Position numbers and translations under genes: made by a program. A stretch of DNA of 64,000 bases from VSJD01 sp041653875. Its GTDB lineage: Bacteria; Verrucomicrobiota; Kiritimatiellia; JAAZAB01. Of the stretch, positions 49,066 through 57,678 are shown in pieces (position 1 is the stretch's first letter; every line of letters starts with the position of its first letter). The stretch is from assembly GCA_041653875.1 (NCBI GenBank), contig JBAZEM010000001.1, positions 1 to 64,000 on the forward strand. Direction: 5' to 3'. The notes under the pieces were generated by a model that was not told where the DNA came from, did not search any database, and saw only the letters and a program-made list of their open reading frames with translations.

Positions 49066-49731
49066 TTACTGAAACTGTTTTACAAAGTCGCGGAATTGGG
49101 CTTGCAAACGCTCCATTTCGTCCCCAAGGGTTGCGACGCGGGTTTCCATGCGGGCGATTCGTTCGTTCTCGGATATTACAGCCTGGCGCGCCGGTTCAAT
49201 CGACGGTTGCGCCCCTGTTGTCTCATCGGGGGACGCGCCGCACAAATTATGTCCATATCGTTCTTCCCGCTGGCCAATCTGGCGCGGGAACTTTGATATT
49301 AAAGGGCCGCCTTCCCAGGCAGCCAGTTCGTTCAGGACACTCTGGACTTCGTTAGTGTCCGTAAATGGGGTCATGCGGGCGGCATGGGTGCGCAGTTCGC
49401 CGGTTGTCTGCGGGCCGCGCAAGATAAGTTCGCAGAGCAAAGCCAATTGCTGTGGCGTTAAAGCAAGTACATCCAATATGTTGTGCCGGTATTTCGGCGC
49501 ACGACTATTGGCCAGCGCAATGGACGAGGCTAATTTATTTTCACGGAGATTGTCCAGTGCCCGGACAACGTCCTTTTCATCTGCCTGCATTATGGGGTCG
49601 CGGTTTGACTTCTGGTTGCAGGCGGCGGTTAACGCCGAGAGCGTCAGCGGATAATATTCCGGCGTGGTAATGGCTTTTTCGATCAGACAGCCCAGTACGC
49701 GTGCTTCCATCGGACTCAATAGCGCATTCAT
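49066..49731 (-). CDS. YceH-family (DUF480) protein
   Basis: A 221-aa protein of two winged-helix modules followed by a coiled coil. Seen: LSPMEARVLGCLIEKAITTPEYYPLTLSAL (5-34), ACNQKSNRDP, LALTPQQLALLCELILRGPQTTGELRTHAARM (about 90-121), then PFTD...VQSVLNELA, and a C-terminal heptad helix (RMETRVATLGDEMERLQAQF). ATG 49731 has GGAGG 4-5 nt upstream. The function is unknown; the fold suggests DNA binding. Confidence 0.9.
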   Translation of the reverse strand: MNALLSPMEARVLGCLIEKAITTPEYYPLTLSALTAACNQKSNRDPIMQADEKDVVRALDNLRENKLASSIALANSRAPKYRHNILDVLALTPQQLALLCELILRGPQTTGELRTHAARMTPFTDTNEVQSVLNELAAWEGGPLISKFPRQIGQREERYGHNLCGASPDETTGAQPSIEPARQAVISENERIARMETRVATLGDEMERLQAQFRDFVKQFQ

Positions 49732-49901
49732 GCGACCTCCAATTAAGATTTTCAGTGAGCTTGCTCGGCGCCAATACATTCTTAAGATTTGATCTGAAAA
49801 TCGAATTAACTTTGTGAGCTTCGGGGCTTCGCGTGAAAATATGATCGATCCGAACCAGCGGGTCGAGCCTACCGCCTGACGGCGGCGGCTCACCCGCCCC
49901 G

Positions 49902-50636
49902 TTAGCGCGCGCTCAACGGGGCGGCATCGAACCAGAGTCCTTCATCCACCTTGCCGTTGTGCTCGTCCAGCCCGAAGTAAAACGTATAATCCCCGGCCGG
50001 CAAGGACGCGCTTCGCAAAACCGCCGTTGAGTTCAGATCGCCGAGTGCGCCCTGGTAAACCTTCCGAATGCCGGGCAGGTATATCCCACATACGCCGCCA
50101 GGGCGGAGGCCAGCGGATTCGCCGCCAGGGACCGGTTTTGGGCCATGCCGTCGGTTCCGTGCCAGCGCACGGAATACAGGGCCGGCCAAGCGATCGCCGC
50201 TGTTAATGTACATCGCCGCACTGCAACTCATGTCGAACGGATACCAGTTTTCATATCCGGCCATGACCCAGCTGCAGAGCGGGCGGAACACGTCGTTCAA
50301 AAAATACATGGTTGTACCCCAGCGCAGCGAAGTGGAAACCAGCGAATAATGTTCCGGCATGCTCGGGGTCGCCTTGATTCTCAACATTACCACCTCGCCT
50401 GTGGTCGAGCAGCCGGACAGGGAAAAGCCGCGATAGGCCTGATAATTGTCGCGGTCCCGCAGCAGGTTCATGCGATAGGTGTCGCCGTACCCGTTGGTCA
50501 TGACCAGCGACCAGGCCGCCTGGGCGCGCGGCGCGAAGGCCAACAGCGCCAGCACGAGTAACACCTTTTGCTTGCGGATCGACGTGCGCGCAACGGCGCG
50601 CAATATCAGGATAAGCTTAGATGAATTGGCAATCAT
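49902..50636 (-). CDS. Exported hypothetical protein, possibly frameshifted
   Basis: A 244-aa frame with a signal peptide (KVLLVLALLAFAPRAQA, about 24-40). It ends with LPAGDYTFYFGLDEHNGKVDEG, a phrase common in beta-rich extracellular domains. Between about 150 and 190 the composition turns Arg/Gly/Pro-rich (RALARNRRHGPKPVPGGESA), while the next frame at that place reads YSVRWHGTDGMAQNRSLAAN, which is far more protein-like. Two compensating indels are therefore possible. ATG 50636 is preferred over 50642 (GGAG spacing 6 versus 0). No family recognised. Confidence 0.5.
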   Translation of the reverse strand: MIANSSKLILILRAVARTSIRKQKVLLVLALLAFAPRAQAAWSLVMTNGYGDTYRMNLLRDRDNYQAYRGFSLSGCSTTGEVVMLRIKATPSMPEHYSLVSTSLRWGTTMYFLNDVFRPLCSWVMAGYENWYPFDMSCSAAMYINSGDRLAGPVFRALARNRRHGPKPVPGGESAGLRPGGVCGIYLPGIRKVYQGALGDLNSTAVLRSASLPAGDYTFYFGLDEHNGKVDEGLWFDAAPLSAR

Positions 50637-50757
50637 GATCATCTCCTTTATTGAATTTTATAATTTAAAATATGCCGGATGGCGGGTCGAATGTCAAGTT
50701 TTAAGAGGTCGTTTTACAAGCGTGGCATGGATCGCGAACAAGGTAATTATGCGGCAT

Positions 50758-51503
50758 TCATTGGGCGCGGGGTATGACCAACACCTCGGCGCGGGGAATA
50801 TCCGCTTCCAGATTGCGCTTGATGGCGTCGGTGATTTTCTGGACTTCCGCCAGCGGCCGTTGGGGGGCGAAGCCCAGAAAGATTTCGATAAACACGTTTT
50901 GGCCGGAATAGCGCGAACGCACGCTGTCCAAGGAGGTGTATTCGTCGAAAAACCGGAATAACTGCTTGTTGATCAGGGTCTGCAAAGGTTCGTCCAGCGA
51001 GCGATCCAGCAGATCGTGAATGGAATGCCGGATGAGTTTCCAGGTGCTCTGGCTCATAAACCCCACTGTGATGCAGGAGGCCAGGGGGTCCAAGTACAGG
51101 ACCCAGCGGTAATCCAGGGAAAGACTGAGTGCGAACGTTAAAAACATGCAGGTGTTGCCCACGGTTTTGACCGTGAAAAGCCGGCATTGTGCATCCACGA
51201 TCGGCGAAGGCGCGGCGCGCTTATGGCGCCGGCTCTTCACCCACAGGATGGCGTTGAGCGTGCCGAAAACCAGGGTGCAGGCAATGCCCAGCCAGACCCC
51301 AAAACCGTGAATGCGCACAAGGTGCAGCAGGCGGTATCCGATCAGGAGCGCCATGATTCCAGGAAGGAATTGAACAAGTCCGCCATCTGCGCCAGCGAGT
51401 TGGAAAAAATGACGGAAATAACGATGAGCAACAGGCCGAACCCGCAGGTGATAACCCCGGTGAAGGCGGTCCGTTCCGTTCGCTCTCTTTCGGTAAGTGC
51501 CAT
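50758..51503 (-). pseudogene. Cation diffusion facilitator-like gene split into two overlapping frames
   Basis: The first frame (51503-51342, 53 aa) has a good ribosome-binding site (AGGA, 5 nt) and reads TAFTGVITCGFGLLLIVISV and SNSLAQMADLFNSFLES, the first helix and TM2 start of CDF transporters. The second frame (51354-50758, 198 aa) continues with GYRLLHL, two or three more helices, the LDPLASCITVGFM and HDLLDRSLDEPLQTLI motifs and the cytoplasmic domain. They overlap by 13 bp at ATGGCGCTCCTGA. The usual HxxxD metal site in TM5 is not visible. Either a frameshifted gene or translational coupling of two halves. Confidence 0.55.
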
Positions 51504-51544
51504 TCAGTCCTGCGAGTCAGAAGTCCCGCGAATGACGCATAAGC

Positions 51545-53389
51545 CTATTTTGGGGCCGGCGCGCCCGGCATTGTGTCCGGCGCTTTCGAGGGTGGCAGGG
51601 CGATCTTCAGGTGTAATTCGCGAAGCTGTTTTTCGGTCACGCCGGCGGGCGCGCCCATCATCAAGTCCTGCGCCTTTTGATTCATCGGGAAGGCGATGAC
51701 TTCACGAATATTCTGCTCGTTGGCCAACAGCATGACGATGCGGTCGATGCCCGGGGCAATGCCGCCGTGCGGGGGCGCGCCCAGTTGGAAGGCGTTGATC
51801 ATCCCCGAGAAGCGCTCGTCCACGGCCTGTTTGTCGTACCCGGCCAGCGCGAAGGCCCGATACATGATCTCGGGATTATGGTTCCGGATCGCGCCGCTGG
51901 AAAGCTCCACGCCGTTGCAGACAATGTCGTATTGATAGGCTGTGATCGCGAGCGGGTCCTGTTCCTGCAGGGCTTGCATTCCGCCTTGCGGCATCGAAAA
52001 GGGGTTGTGCGAAAAGACGATCTGCCCGGTTTCCTCGTCGCGCTCGTACATTGGGAAATCGGTGATCCAGCAAAACCGGAAAATCCGGTCGTCGATCAAC
52101 TTCAGGTCCTGCCCCAGTTTCACGCGCAAGTCGGCCGTGATACGGTTGACTTCGCGCGGCCGGTCGCACACGAAAAACACCACGTCGCCGGTTCCAACCC
52201 CGCACTCTTTTGCGATGGTCGCCAATTGCTCGGGAGTCAGGAATTTGGCGATGGGCCCCTTGACGCCGGGCTCCGCCGGAGCGCCACGCCCAGGCGAGCC
52301 GGCATCGGTCCAGACCAAGTAAGCCAGGCCCTTGGCGCCCAGGGTCTTGGCATAGTCCGTCAGCTTGTCGAAGAAACTCCGTGGCTGGGCGGCGGCGGCC
52401 TTGACGGGCAAGGCCCGCACAACCCCGCCCTGTTCGACGACCGAGCGGAAGGCGTTGAAACCGGATTCCTTGAAAAGGCCGGTCAGGTCGCGCATTTCGA
52501 TCGGGATGCGCAGGTCGGGCTTGTCGGTCCCATATTTCAGCATGGCTTCCGCATAGGGGATGCGCGGAAACGGCGGCGCATTAAACGGTTTTTTGGAAAA
52601 CGTTTTGAAAACGTTGGTCAGCATGTCTTCCACGACGGCAAAGACGTCATCCTGGGTCACGAACGACATTTCGATATCCAATTGGTAAAATTCGCCGGGC
52701 GAGCGGTCGGCGCGCGCATCCTCGTCCCGGAAACAGGGGGCAATCTGAAAGTAACGGTCGAATCCGGCGACCATCAGCAATTGTTTGAATTGCTGGGGGG
52801 CCTGGGGCAGGGCATAGAACTTGCCGGGATGCACCCGGCTGGGCACCAGGTAGTCGCGCGCGCCTTCGGGCGAACTGCTGGTCAGGATCGGCGTTTGGAA
52901 TTCCTGGAAGCCCAGGGCCTGCATACGCTGGCGGATAAAGGCGATCACCTTGGCGCGCTGCAGGATGTTGCCGTGAATCCGGTCGCGGCGCAGATCCAGG
53001 TAGCGGTAGCGCAGGCGCGTGTCTTCCGGCCCGTCCTCATCGGTGTCGATCTGGAGCGGGAGCTTGCCGCAGGACGCTTCCAGTGCCGCGGCTTCGGCCA
53101 CCAATTCGATTTCGCCCGTGGCCAGGTTGGGGTTGACCGTGTCGGGTGAGCGCGCCACCACGGCGCCGGTGACGGTGATCACGCTCTCCATATGGAGGCG
53201 TTTGCACAGCTCAAAAAATTCGCGGCCGGGTTGTATGACGATCTGCGTCAGGCCGTAATGATCCCGCAGGTCGATGAACAGCAACTGGCCATGGTCGCGT
53301 TTGCGAAAGACCCAGCCGGAGAGACGGACGGTTTTGGATATATCGGTGTGGCGTAATTCGCCGCAAGTGTGAGTGCGATAGGGATGCAT
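51545..53389 (-). CDS. aspS: Aspartyl-tRNA synthetase
   Basis: A 614-aa class IIb synthetase. Seen: N-terminal OB fold (RLSGWVFRKRDHGQLLFIDLRDHYGLTQIV, about 20-49), motif 2 region FDRYFQIAPCFRDEDARADRSPGEFYQLDIEMSF (about 215-248), the GAD insertion domain (about 300-430), and motif 3 GGIAPGIDRIVMLL (about 542-555). Residues near 380 carry a local extra stretch (AGSPGRGAPAEP) encoded by a GC-rich double hairpin at 52268-52300. ATG 53389 matches the family start; the frame stays open to 53545 only through repeat DNA. It may be the non-discriminating type, since gatCAB cannot be checked here. Confidence 0.95.
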   Translation of the reverse strand: MHPYRTHTCGELRHTDISKTVRLSGWVFRKRDHGQLLFIDLRDHYGLTQIVIQPGREFFELCKRLHMESVITVTGAVVARSPDTVNPNLATGEIELVAEAAALEASCGKLPLQIDTDEDGPEDTRLRYRYLDLRRDRIHGNILQRAKVIAFIRQRMQALGFQEFQTPILTSSSPEGARDYLVPSRVHPGKFYALPQAPQQFKQLLMVAGFDRYFQIAPCFRDEDARADRSPGEFYQLDIEMSFVTQDDVFAVVEDMLTNVFKTFSKKPFNAPPFPRIPYAEAMLKYGTDKPDLRIPIEMRDLTGLFKESGFNAFRSVVEQGGVVRALPVKAAAAQPRSFFDKLTDYAKTLGAKGLAYLVWTDAGSPGRGAPAEPGVKGPIAKFLTPEQLATIAKECGVGTGDVVFFVCDRPREVNRITADLRVKLGQDLKLIDDRIFRFCWITDFPMYERDEETGQIVFSHNPFSMPQGGMQALQEQDPLAITAYQYDIVCNGVELSSGAIRNHNPEIMYRAFALAGYDKQAVDERFSGMINAFQLGAPPHGGIAPGIDRIVMLLANEQNIREVIAFPMNQKAQDLMMGAPAGVTEKQLRELHLKIALPPSKAPDTMPGAPAPK

Positions 53390-53394
53390 GATAA

Positions 53395-53596
53395 GGAATT
53401 TCGGATTATTGATTTTCGATTGCGGATTGTGGAAGATTGAACTGGAAATTATTAAGACGGCAACTGAAATCCTGGATTCCCGATCTGGTCGGGAATGACA
53501 AACAACGTCCACCCATCCTGCCTGTCCTGCGTAGTCTCCCGGCAAAACGGGGTCATTCCCGCGAAAGCAGGAATCCAGAACGGAACGATCAATGCT
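53395..53596. repeat. Repeat words upstream of aspS
   Basis: GATTATTGATTTTCGATTGCGG words (53404-53425), then TCCCGATCTGGTCGGGA (53478-53494) and a GGGGTCATTCCCGCGAAAGC segment (53548-53567). No gene lies between aspS and accA. Confidence 0.45.
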
Positions 53597-53667
53597 TCAA
53601 TCACTTACTCACTGAATCACTCAATCACTCAATCACTGAATCACTCAATCACTGAATCACTCAATTT
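53597..53667. repeat. AATCACTG/AATCACTC octad array at the accA stop codon
   Basis: About eight tandem 8-nt words differing only in the last base. Read on the minus strand they continue the accA ending ATTGAGTGA: the stop codon is itself inside the array. Confidence 0.85.
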
Positions 53668-54619
53668 CTTTAAAAACGCCCATGGCGCGGAATTTGTCGT
53701 AGCGCCCGCGCAACAATGCATCCGTGGGGATGGCTTTCAGCTCGCGCAGATTGGTCAACAGGCGCTGTTTCAGCGTTGCGGCCATGGCCTTGTGGTCCGT
53801 GTGGGCGCCGCCCAGCGGTTCGGGAACGATCTCGTCAACCAAGCGGGCCTTTAACAGATCCTTGGAAGTCAGTTTGAGCGCCGTAGCCGCCTGGCTGGCG
53901 AAGGCCCGGTCTTTCCACAGGATCGCGGCGCAGCCCTCGGGCGAAATCACCGAGTAATAAGCGTGCTCCAGGATCAGGATGCGATCCCCCACGCCGATGC
54001 CCAGCGCGCCGCCGCTGCCGCCCTCGCCGATCACGGTGACGACGATCGGGACCGGCAGTAGAAATAATTCCCGGAGATTGACGGCAATCGCTTCGGCCAC
54101 ATGGCGTTCCTCGCCGCCCACGCCGGGATAGGCGCCGGCCGTGTCGATCAGCGTCAGGATGGGACAGCCATGTTTGGCCGCCAATTTCATCAGGCGCAAT
54201 GCCTTGCGATAACCTTCCGGATAGGCCATGCCGAAATTGTGGAGAATATTGCTTTTTACATCCCGCCCTTTCTGTGTGCCCAGGATCATGACGGGCTCAT
54301 TGTCGATCCGCGCGAATCCTCCGACCATGGCCTGGTCGTCGGCATAATGCCGGTCGCCGTGCAACTCGATAAAATCCGCGCAGATGGCTGACACATAATC
54401 CAAGGTATAAGGGCGCTGGGGATGGCGGGCCAGTTGAATTTCATCCCAGGGGGTCAGGTTCTGAAAGATATTGCGCTTGGTCTCGGCGATTTTTTTTTCC
54501 AGCTCCGCCAGTTCCGCCGAGACGTCGATGTTTTGCGCCTCGCTGAACGCGCGGAGTTCCTGCAGTTTGTTCTCCAGCTCCACGATGGGCTTTTCGAATG
54601 CTAACGAATGATTGGCCAT
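53657..54619 (-). CDS. accA: Acetyl-CoA carboxylase carboxyltransferase alpha subunit
   Basis: A 320-aa subunit that, with AccD, transfers the carboxyl group from biotin to acetyl-CoA in fatty acid synthesis. Seen: N-terminal coiled helix (FEKPIVELENKLQEL), HPQRPYTLDYVSAICADFIELHGDRHYADDQAMVGG (about 67-101), MLIDTAGAYPGVGGEERHVAEAIA-type region near 158-180, GEGGSGGALGIGVGD (about 204-218) and AAILWKDRAFASQAA. Length matches E. coli AccA. The accD gene lies 2 kb away on the other strand. Confidence 0.96.
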   Translation of the reverse strand: MANHSLAFEKPIVELENKLQELRAFSEAQNIDVSAELAELEKKIAETKRNIFQNLTPWDEIQLARHPQRPYTLDYVSAICADFIELHGDRHYADDQAMVGGFARIDNEPVMILGTQKGRDVKSNILHNFGMAYPEGYRKALRLMKLAAKHGCPILTLIDTAGAYPGVGGEERHVAEAIAVNLRELFLLPVPIVVTVIGEGGSGGALGIGVGDRILILEHAYYSVISPEGCAAILWKDRAFASQAATALKLTSKDLLKARLVDEIVPEPLGGAHTDHKAMAATLKQRLLTNLRELKAIPTDALLRGRYDKFRAMGVFKEIE

Positions 54620-54684
54620 GCGCTGAAATCCACAATGTGGCTATGCCCGCAACCAAATAAAATTGACTGCGGATTACACTGATT

Positions 54685-54752
54685 TCACGAATCGAGATTA
54701 TTTTTTATCCGGGCTGGCGTCTGTCGTCCGTCGTCTGGCGTCTATCCTCTAC
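54685..54752. repeat. Short-word repeat between accA and the L,D-transpeptidase gene
   Basis: Words CTGGCGT, CTGTCGT, CCGTCGT, CTGGCGT in succession, ending against the transpeptidase stop codon. Confidence 0.6.
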
Positions 54753-55666
54753 TATTCGGCGATCGTCACGCTTGTTCTCATGGGAATCAGCAGGAACAGT
54801 TCTTCCACCTCGTTGTTCACCAGGCGGATGCATCCGGCGCTGGCCTGATGGCCGATCGTTTCCGGCTCCCACGTGCCGTGCAGGCCGTATCCGCGCACGG
54901 CGCTCGTTGTGCCTGTGGCCTGGATCGACATCCAGCGCGTTCCCAGGACGTTTTCCTTGTCGCCGAAAGGCACCATCCTGCCGTCCGGCCGCCACCAGGG
55001 CGGCTGTTCGATCTTGTCGGCGATCACAAAGGTTCCCACCGGCGTCGTGCCGAATTTGCCCGTGCCAACGCGGTAACGCTTGAAAAAGCGGTCGTTGACT
55101 TTAACCACCAGATCGTTCCGGCTCTTGCTGACGTCTATGGTGAACGTGCCTTTAAAGACGCGCAATCGGTCGCCGGGGTGCAGGACGGGGCGTTGGAGCG
55201 CGTTGCTTTTCTTGATGAGGTCCACGGTGGTCTTGAATTTTCGTGCGATGCGCTCCAGGCTGTCGCCGGCTTGCACGACATATTCCTCTTTTTCCGGCAT
55301 GGCGGCCTGCGACATGATCAGCTCGATATTGAGTTGCCCCAGCAAGGTTTCCAGGGAGGCCGTCAGGGCCGGGTCGTTGGTTTGCGCCAGCAGGACGTAT
55401 CCCTTTTGCCGGGCTTCCTCAAGGGATTTATTGCTTGCCAGCGCGCAAATCGTCTGGAATGCCTCTTGGCCGGGGACATGGGTTGTCTGCGCGAGGGCCT
55501 GACGGGATGGTTGCGAGGCGCGGCTTAAATGTTTTGCCCACCAGGGACGGATGAAAACGACGGCGGCAATTCCGGCAACGATCGACAGAATAATCAGCAA
55601 AATTGGAGTCAGCCGCCTTTGGCCTGCCGGTCCCTGATTCAATAAATTTTTCAAATCGTCAGCCAT
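54752..55666 (-). CDS. LysM-L,D-transpeptidase (YkuD)
   Basis: A 304-aa protein with a single N-terminal membrane anchor (LTPILLIILSIVAGIAAVVFI, about 20-40). A LysM domain (about 128-175; EEYVVQAGDSLERIARKFKTTVDLIKKSNAL) is followed by a YkuD catalytic domain (about 180-304; GYGLHGTWEPETIGHQASAGCIRLVNNEVEEL with the catalytic Cys). It would make 3-3 peptidoglycan cross-links or attach proteins to the wall in the periplasm. ATG 55666 fits the anchored form; a longer frame to 55807 lacks support. Confidence 0.9.
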   Translation of the reverse strand: MADDLKNLLNQGPAGQRRLTPILLIILSIVAGIAAVVFIRPWWAKHLSRASQPSRQALAQTTHVPGQEAFQTICALASNKSLEEARQKGYVLLAQTNDPALTASLETLLGQLNIELIMSQAAMPEKEEYVVQAGDSLERIARKFKTTVDLIKKSNALQRPVLHPGDRLRVFKGTFTIDVSKSRNDLVVKVNDRFFKRYRVGTGKFGTTPVGTFVIADKIEQPPWWRPDGRMVPFGDKENVLGTRWMSIQATGTTSAVRGYGLHGTWEPETIGHQASAGCIRLVNNEVEELFLLIPMRTSVTIAE

Positions 55667-55854
55667 GGTGAAATCCCCGGATAACAGGATCAACTCCGTC
55701 TTGACCGCCAAAGCGGAATTAACATAATCCATTGCCCTGCGGTTAGCAAGCGCATTTCCCGGCATGTTTCCCGGCGGCCATTTCCCGGCGAAGTTGATAA
55801 CGAGCATTGATTGGTCGGTAAATAGAGGATAAACTTAGAGCATAAGAGTTTGAG

Positions 55855-55930
55855 ACATGGTTCACGGTTCAGCGGTTGGGTTATTTGCCCAAAATCCGAA
55901 AACCATTGAGCCATTGAACTGCTGAACCCC
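55855..55930. repeat. GGTTCA-type word repeat upstream of comF
   Basis: GGTTCACGGTTCAGCGGTT words (55859-55877) and inverted AACCATTGAGCCATTGAACTG words (about 55900-55922) form an imperfect hairpin before comF. Confidence 0.6.
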
Positions 55931-55955
55931 GCAACCTTGCAAACAGTTGTCTGGG

Positions 55956-56672
55956 ATGAACCCCATCTTAAATGCCTTTATGGATGTCATCTTTCCGCGA
56001 ACCTGTGCCGGGTGCGGGGGCGGGATTGGCGAGTCTTCCGGGTATCTATGCTGGGACTGCCTGAGACGGTTGGAGTGGATTCATCCGCCTTTTTGCCAGA
56101 TTTGCGGGGATCCCATGGATGGCGATGTGCCGCTTCCGGTTGTTTGCGCGGGATGTGCGGGGCGCCTGCCCGCCTTCGAGCGGGCCCGATCGGTTGCGCG
56201 GTTCCGGGGCGTTTTACGGACAGTCCTGCATGATTTCAAGTACCGTGGCGCCACTTGGTTGAGCCGCGACCTGGCGGCTCTCCTGCGGGCTTGCTATGAA
56301 ATCTACTTTGCGCGGGCCGGGTTGGATACCGTGACCTATGTGCCCCTGTATCCGACGCGCGAGCGGGAACGCTCCTATAACCAGGCGCTTCTGCTGGCGC
56401 AGGGACTGGCCGCCGCCTGCCCGTCCCTGGCTTTGCGCGCGTGTCTGCGCCGTGTCCGCCCCACGCCTTCGCAAACTCATTTGACAGCCGGGAAGCGACT
56501 TGCTAACGTTCAAGCCGTGTTTGCAGTCCGAATGCCGCGGGACACGGCTGGTCGGCGCATTCTTCTGGTTGACGATGTCATGACCACCGGGGCGACGGTC
56601 AATGAATGCGCTCGCATGCTCAAACAGGCCGGAGCGGCCCTGGTGGGCGTGCTGACTGTGGGGCGCGGGTAG
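55956..56672 (+). CDS. comF: ComF-family phosphoribosyltransferase-like protein
   Basis: A 238-aa protein related to ComFC/GntX, involved in natural DNA uptake or DNA processing. The N-terminus has a zinc ribbon (CAGCGGGIG, CWDC, CQICGDP, CAGC). The C-terminal phosphoribosyltransferase fold has YVPLYPTRERERSYNQALLLAQGLA (about 127-151), RVRPTPSQTHL, and the PRPP-binding ILLVDDVMTTGATVNECA (about 202-219). ATG 55956 is chosen; a TTG at 55947 is in frame. No other competence genes are in the window. accD starts 7 bp later. Confidence 0.88.
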   Translation: MNPILNAFMDVIFPRTCAGCGGGIGESSGYLCWDCLRRLEWIHPPFCQICGDPMDGDVPLPVVCAGCAGRLPAFERARSVARFRGVLRTVLHDFKYRGATWLSRDLAALLRACYEIYFARAGLDTVTYVPLYPTRERERSYNQALLLAQGLAAACPSLALRACLRRVRPTPSQTHLTAGKRLANVQAVFAVRMPRDTAGRRILLVDDVMTTGATVNECARMLKQAGAALVGVLTVGRG

Positions 56673-56679
56673 GGGGTTT

Positions 56680-57570
56680 ATGCGTTTATTTAACCGTAAG
56701 AAATATACCTCGATCAAAGTCCAGCGCAAGGATTTGCCCAGCGGCTTATGGGTGAAATGCCCGGATTGCAACGAGATTGTCTATAAGCACGAGATCGAGG
56801 AGGGCAAGGGGGTTTGCCCGAAGTGCGCGTTTCATTTTCAGATTTCCTCGCAGGAACGGCTGGCGCTCTTGATTAACGCGGGCACGTTCCAGGAATGGGA
56901 TGCCGACCTGGTCAGCGCGGATCCCCTGCAATTCACCGGCCAGGTTTCCTATGCGGCCAAGCTGGCCGAAAACCGCAAGAAAAGCGCAATCAAAGATGCG
57001 GTGTTGTGCGGCCAGGGTCGGATGGGACCGTTTACCGTGGCGATAGGCGTCATGAATTTTAATTTCCTGGGCGGCAGCATGGGATCCGTGGTGGGCGAAA
57101 AAATCACGCGCCTGTTCGAACGGGCGACCGCCGGCCGCCTGCCTGCCGTTGTTGTCACCGCCACGGGTGGGGCCCGGATGTACGAGGGGCTTTTCAGCCT
57201 CATGCAGATGGCCAAAACCAGCGCCGCCGTGGCGCGCCATACCCAGGCGGGCCTGCCTTTCATCTCGGTGCTGACGCATCCCTCCACGGCCGGGGTCATG
57301 GCGAGTTTTGCCACGCTGGGCGATATCATTATGGCCGAGCCGAAGGCTCTAATCGGGTTTGCAGGTCCGCGAGTCATCAAGGAAACGACGCGCGAAGATA
57401 TTCCCAAGGGATTTCAGCGCTCCGAGTTCGTGCTCAAGCATGGATTGATCGATATGATTGTCCATCGCAATGACATGCCCCGCATCATCATCAGCCTCCT
57501 GGGGTACATGACGCCGTCGGCGGAAGAAAAAGAAAACATCCAACATCCAACATCGAACATCGAACGTTGA
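56680..57570 (+). CDS. accD: Acetyl-CoA carboxylase carboxyltransferase beta subunit
   Basis: A 296-aa subunit partnering AccA. The N-terminal zinc ribbon has CPDCNEIVYKHEIEEGKGVCPKC (about 27-49), then HFQISSQERLALL, GQGRMGPFTVAIGVMNFNFLGGSMGSVVGEKITRLFE (about 110-146), TATGGARMYEGLFSLMQMAKTSAA (about 163-186) and GFAGPRVIKETTR (about 226-238). The last dozen codons (NIQHPTSNIER) are encoded by CATCCAACATCGAAC words, so the natural C-terminus has been rewritten by a repeat. Confidence 0.96.
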   Translation: MRLFNRKKYTSIKVQRKDLPSGLWVKCPDCNEIVYKHEIEEGKGVCPKCAFHFQISSQERLALLINAGTFQEWDADLVSADPLQFTGQVSYAAKLAENRKKSAIKDAVLCGQGRMGPFTVAIGVMNFNFLGGSMGSVVGEKITRLFERATAGRLPAVVVTATGGARMYEGLFSLMQMAKTSAAVARHTQAGLPFISVLTHPSTAGVMASFATLGDIIMAEPKALIGFAGPRVIKETTREDIPKGFQRSEFVLKHGLIDMIVHRNDMPRIIISLLGYMTPSAEEKENIQHPTSNIER

Positions 57571-57665
57571 ACGTTGAATTAAGATCAATCATTGGGTGTT
57601 CGAACCGCTATTTGCTTCTGTTTTATCGTTCGGTGTTGGGCGTTCGATGTTCGACGTTTGCTTCA
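57535..57665. repeat. Inverted CATCGAAC word repeat between accD and folC
   Basis: Octad words CATCCAAC, CATCCAAC, ATCGAACA, TCGAACGT occur at 57538-57580, with inverted forms GTGTTGGGCGTTCGATGTTCG at 57631-57655. The left part is translated as the AccD C-terminus. Confidence 0.75.
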
Positions 57666-57678
57666 ATTCCTTATCCAA

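Noticed and set aside
51677..53149. 490-codon plus-strand frame opposite aspS
   Set aside because: The AspRS motifs are on the minus strand; the plus frame is an antisense shadow.
53390..53545. 52-codon N-terminal extension of aspS
   Set aside because: It translates repeat words, and the conserved AspRS start (MHPYRTHTCGEL) fits ATG 53389.
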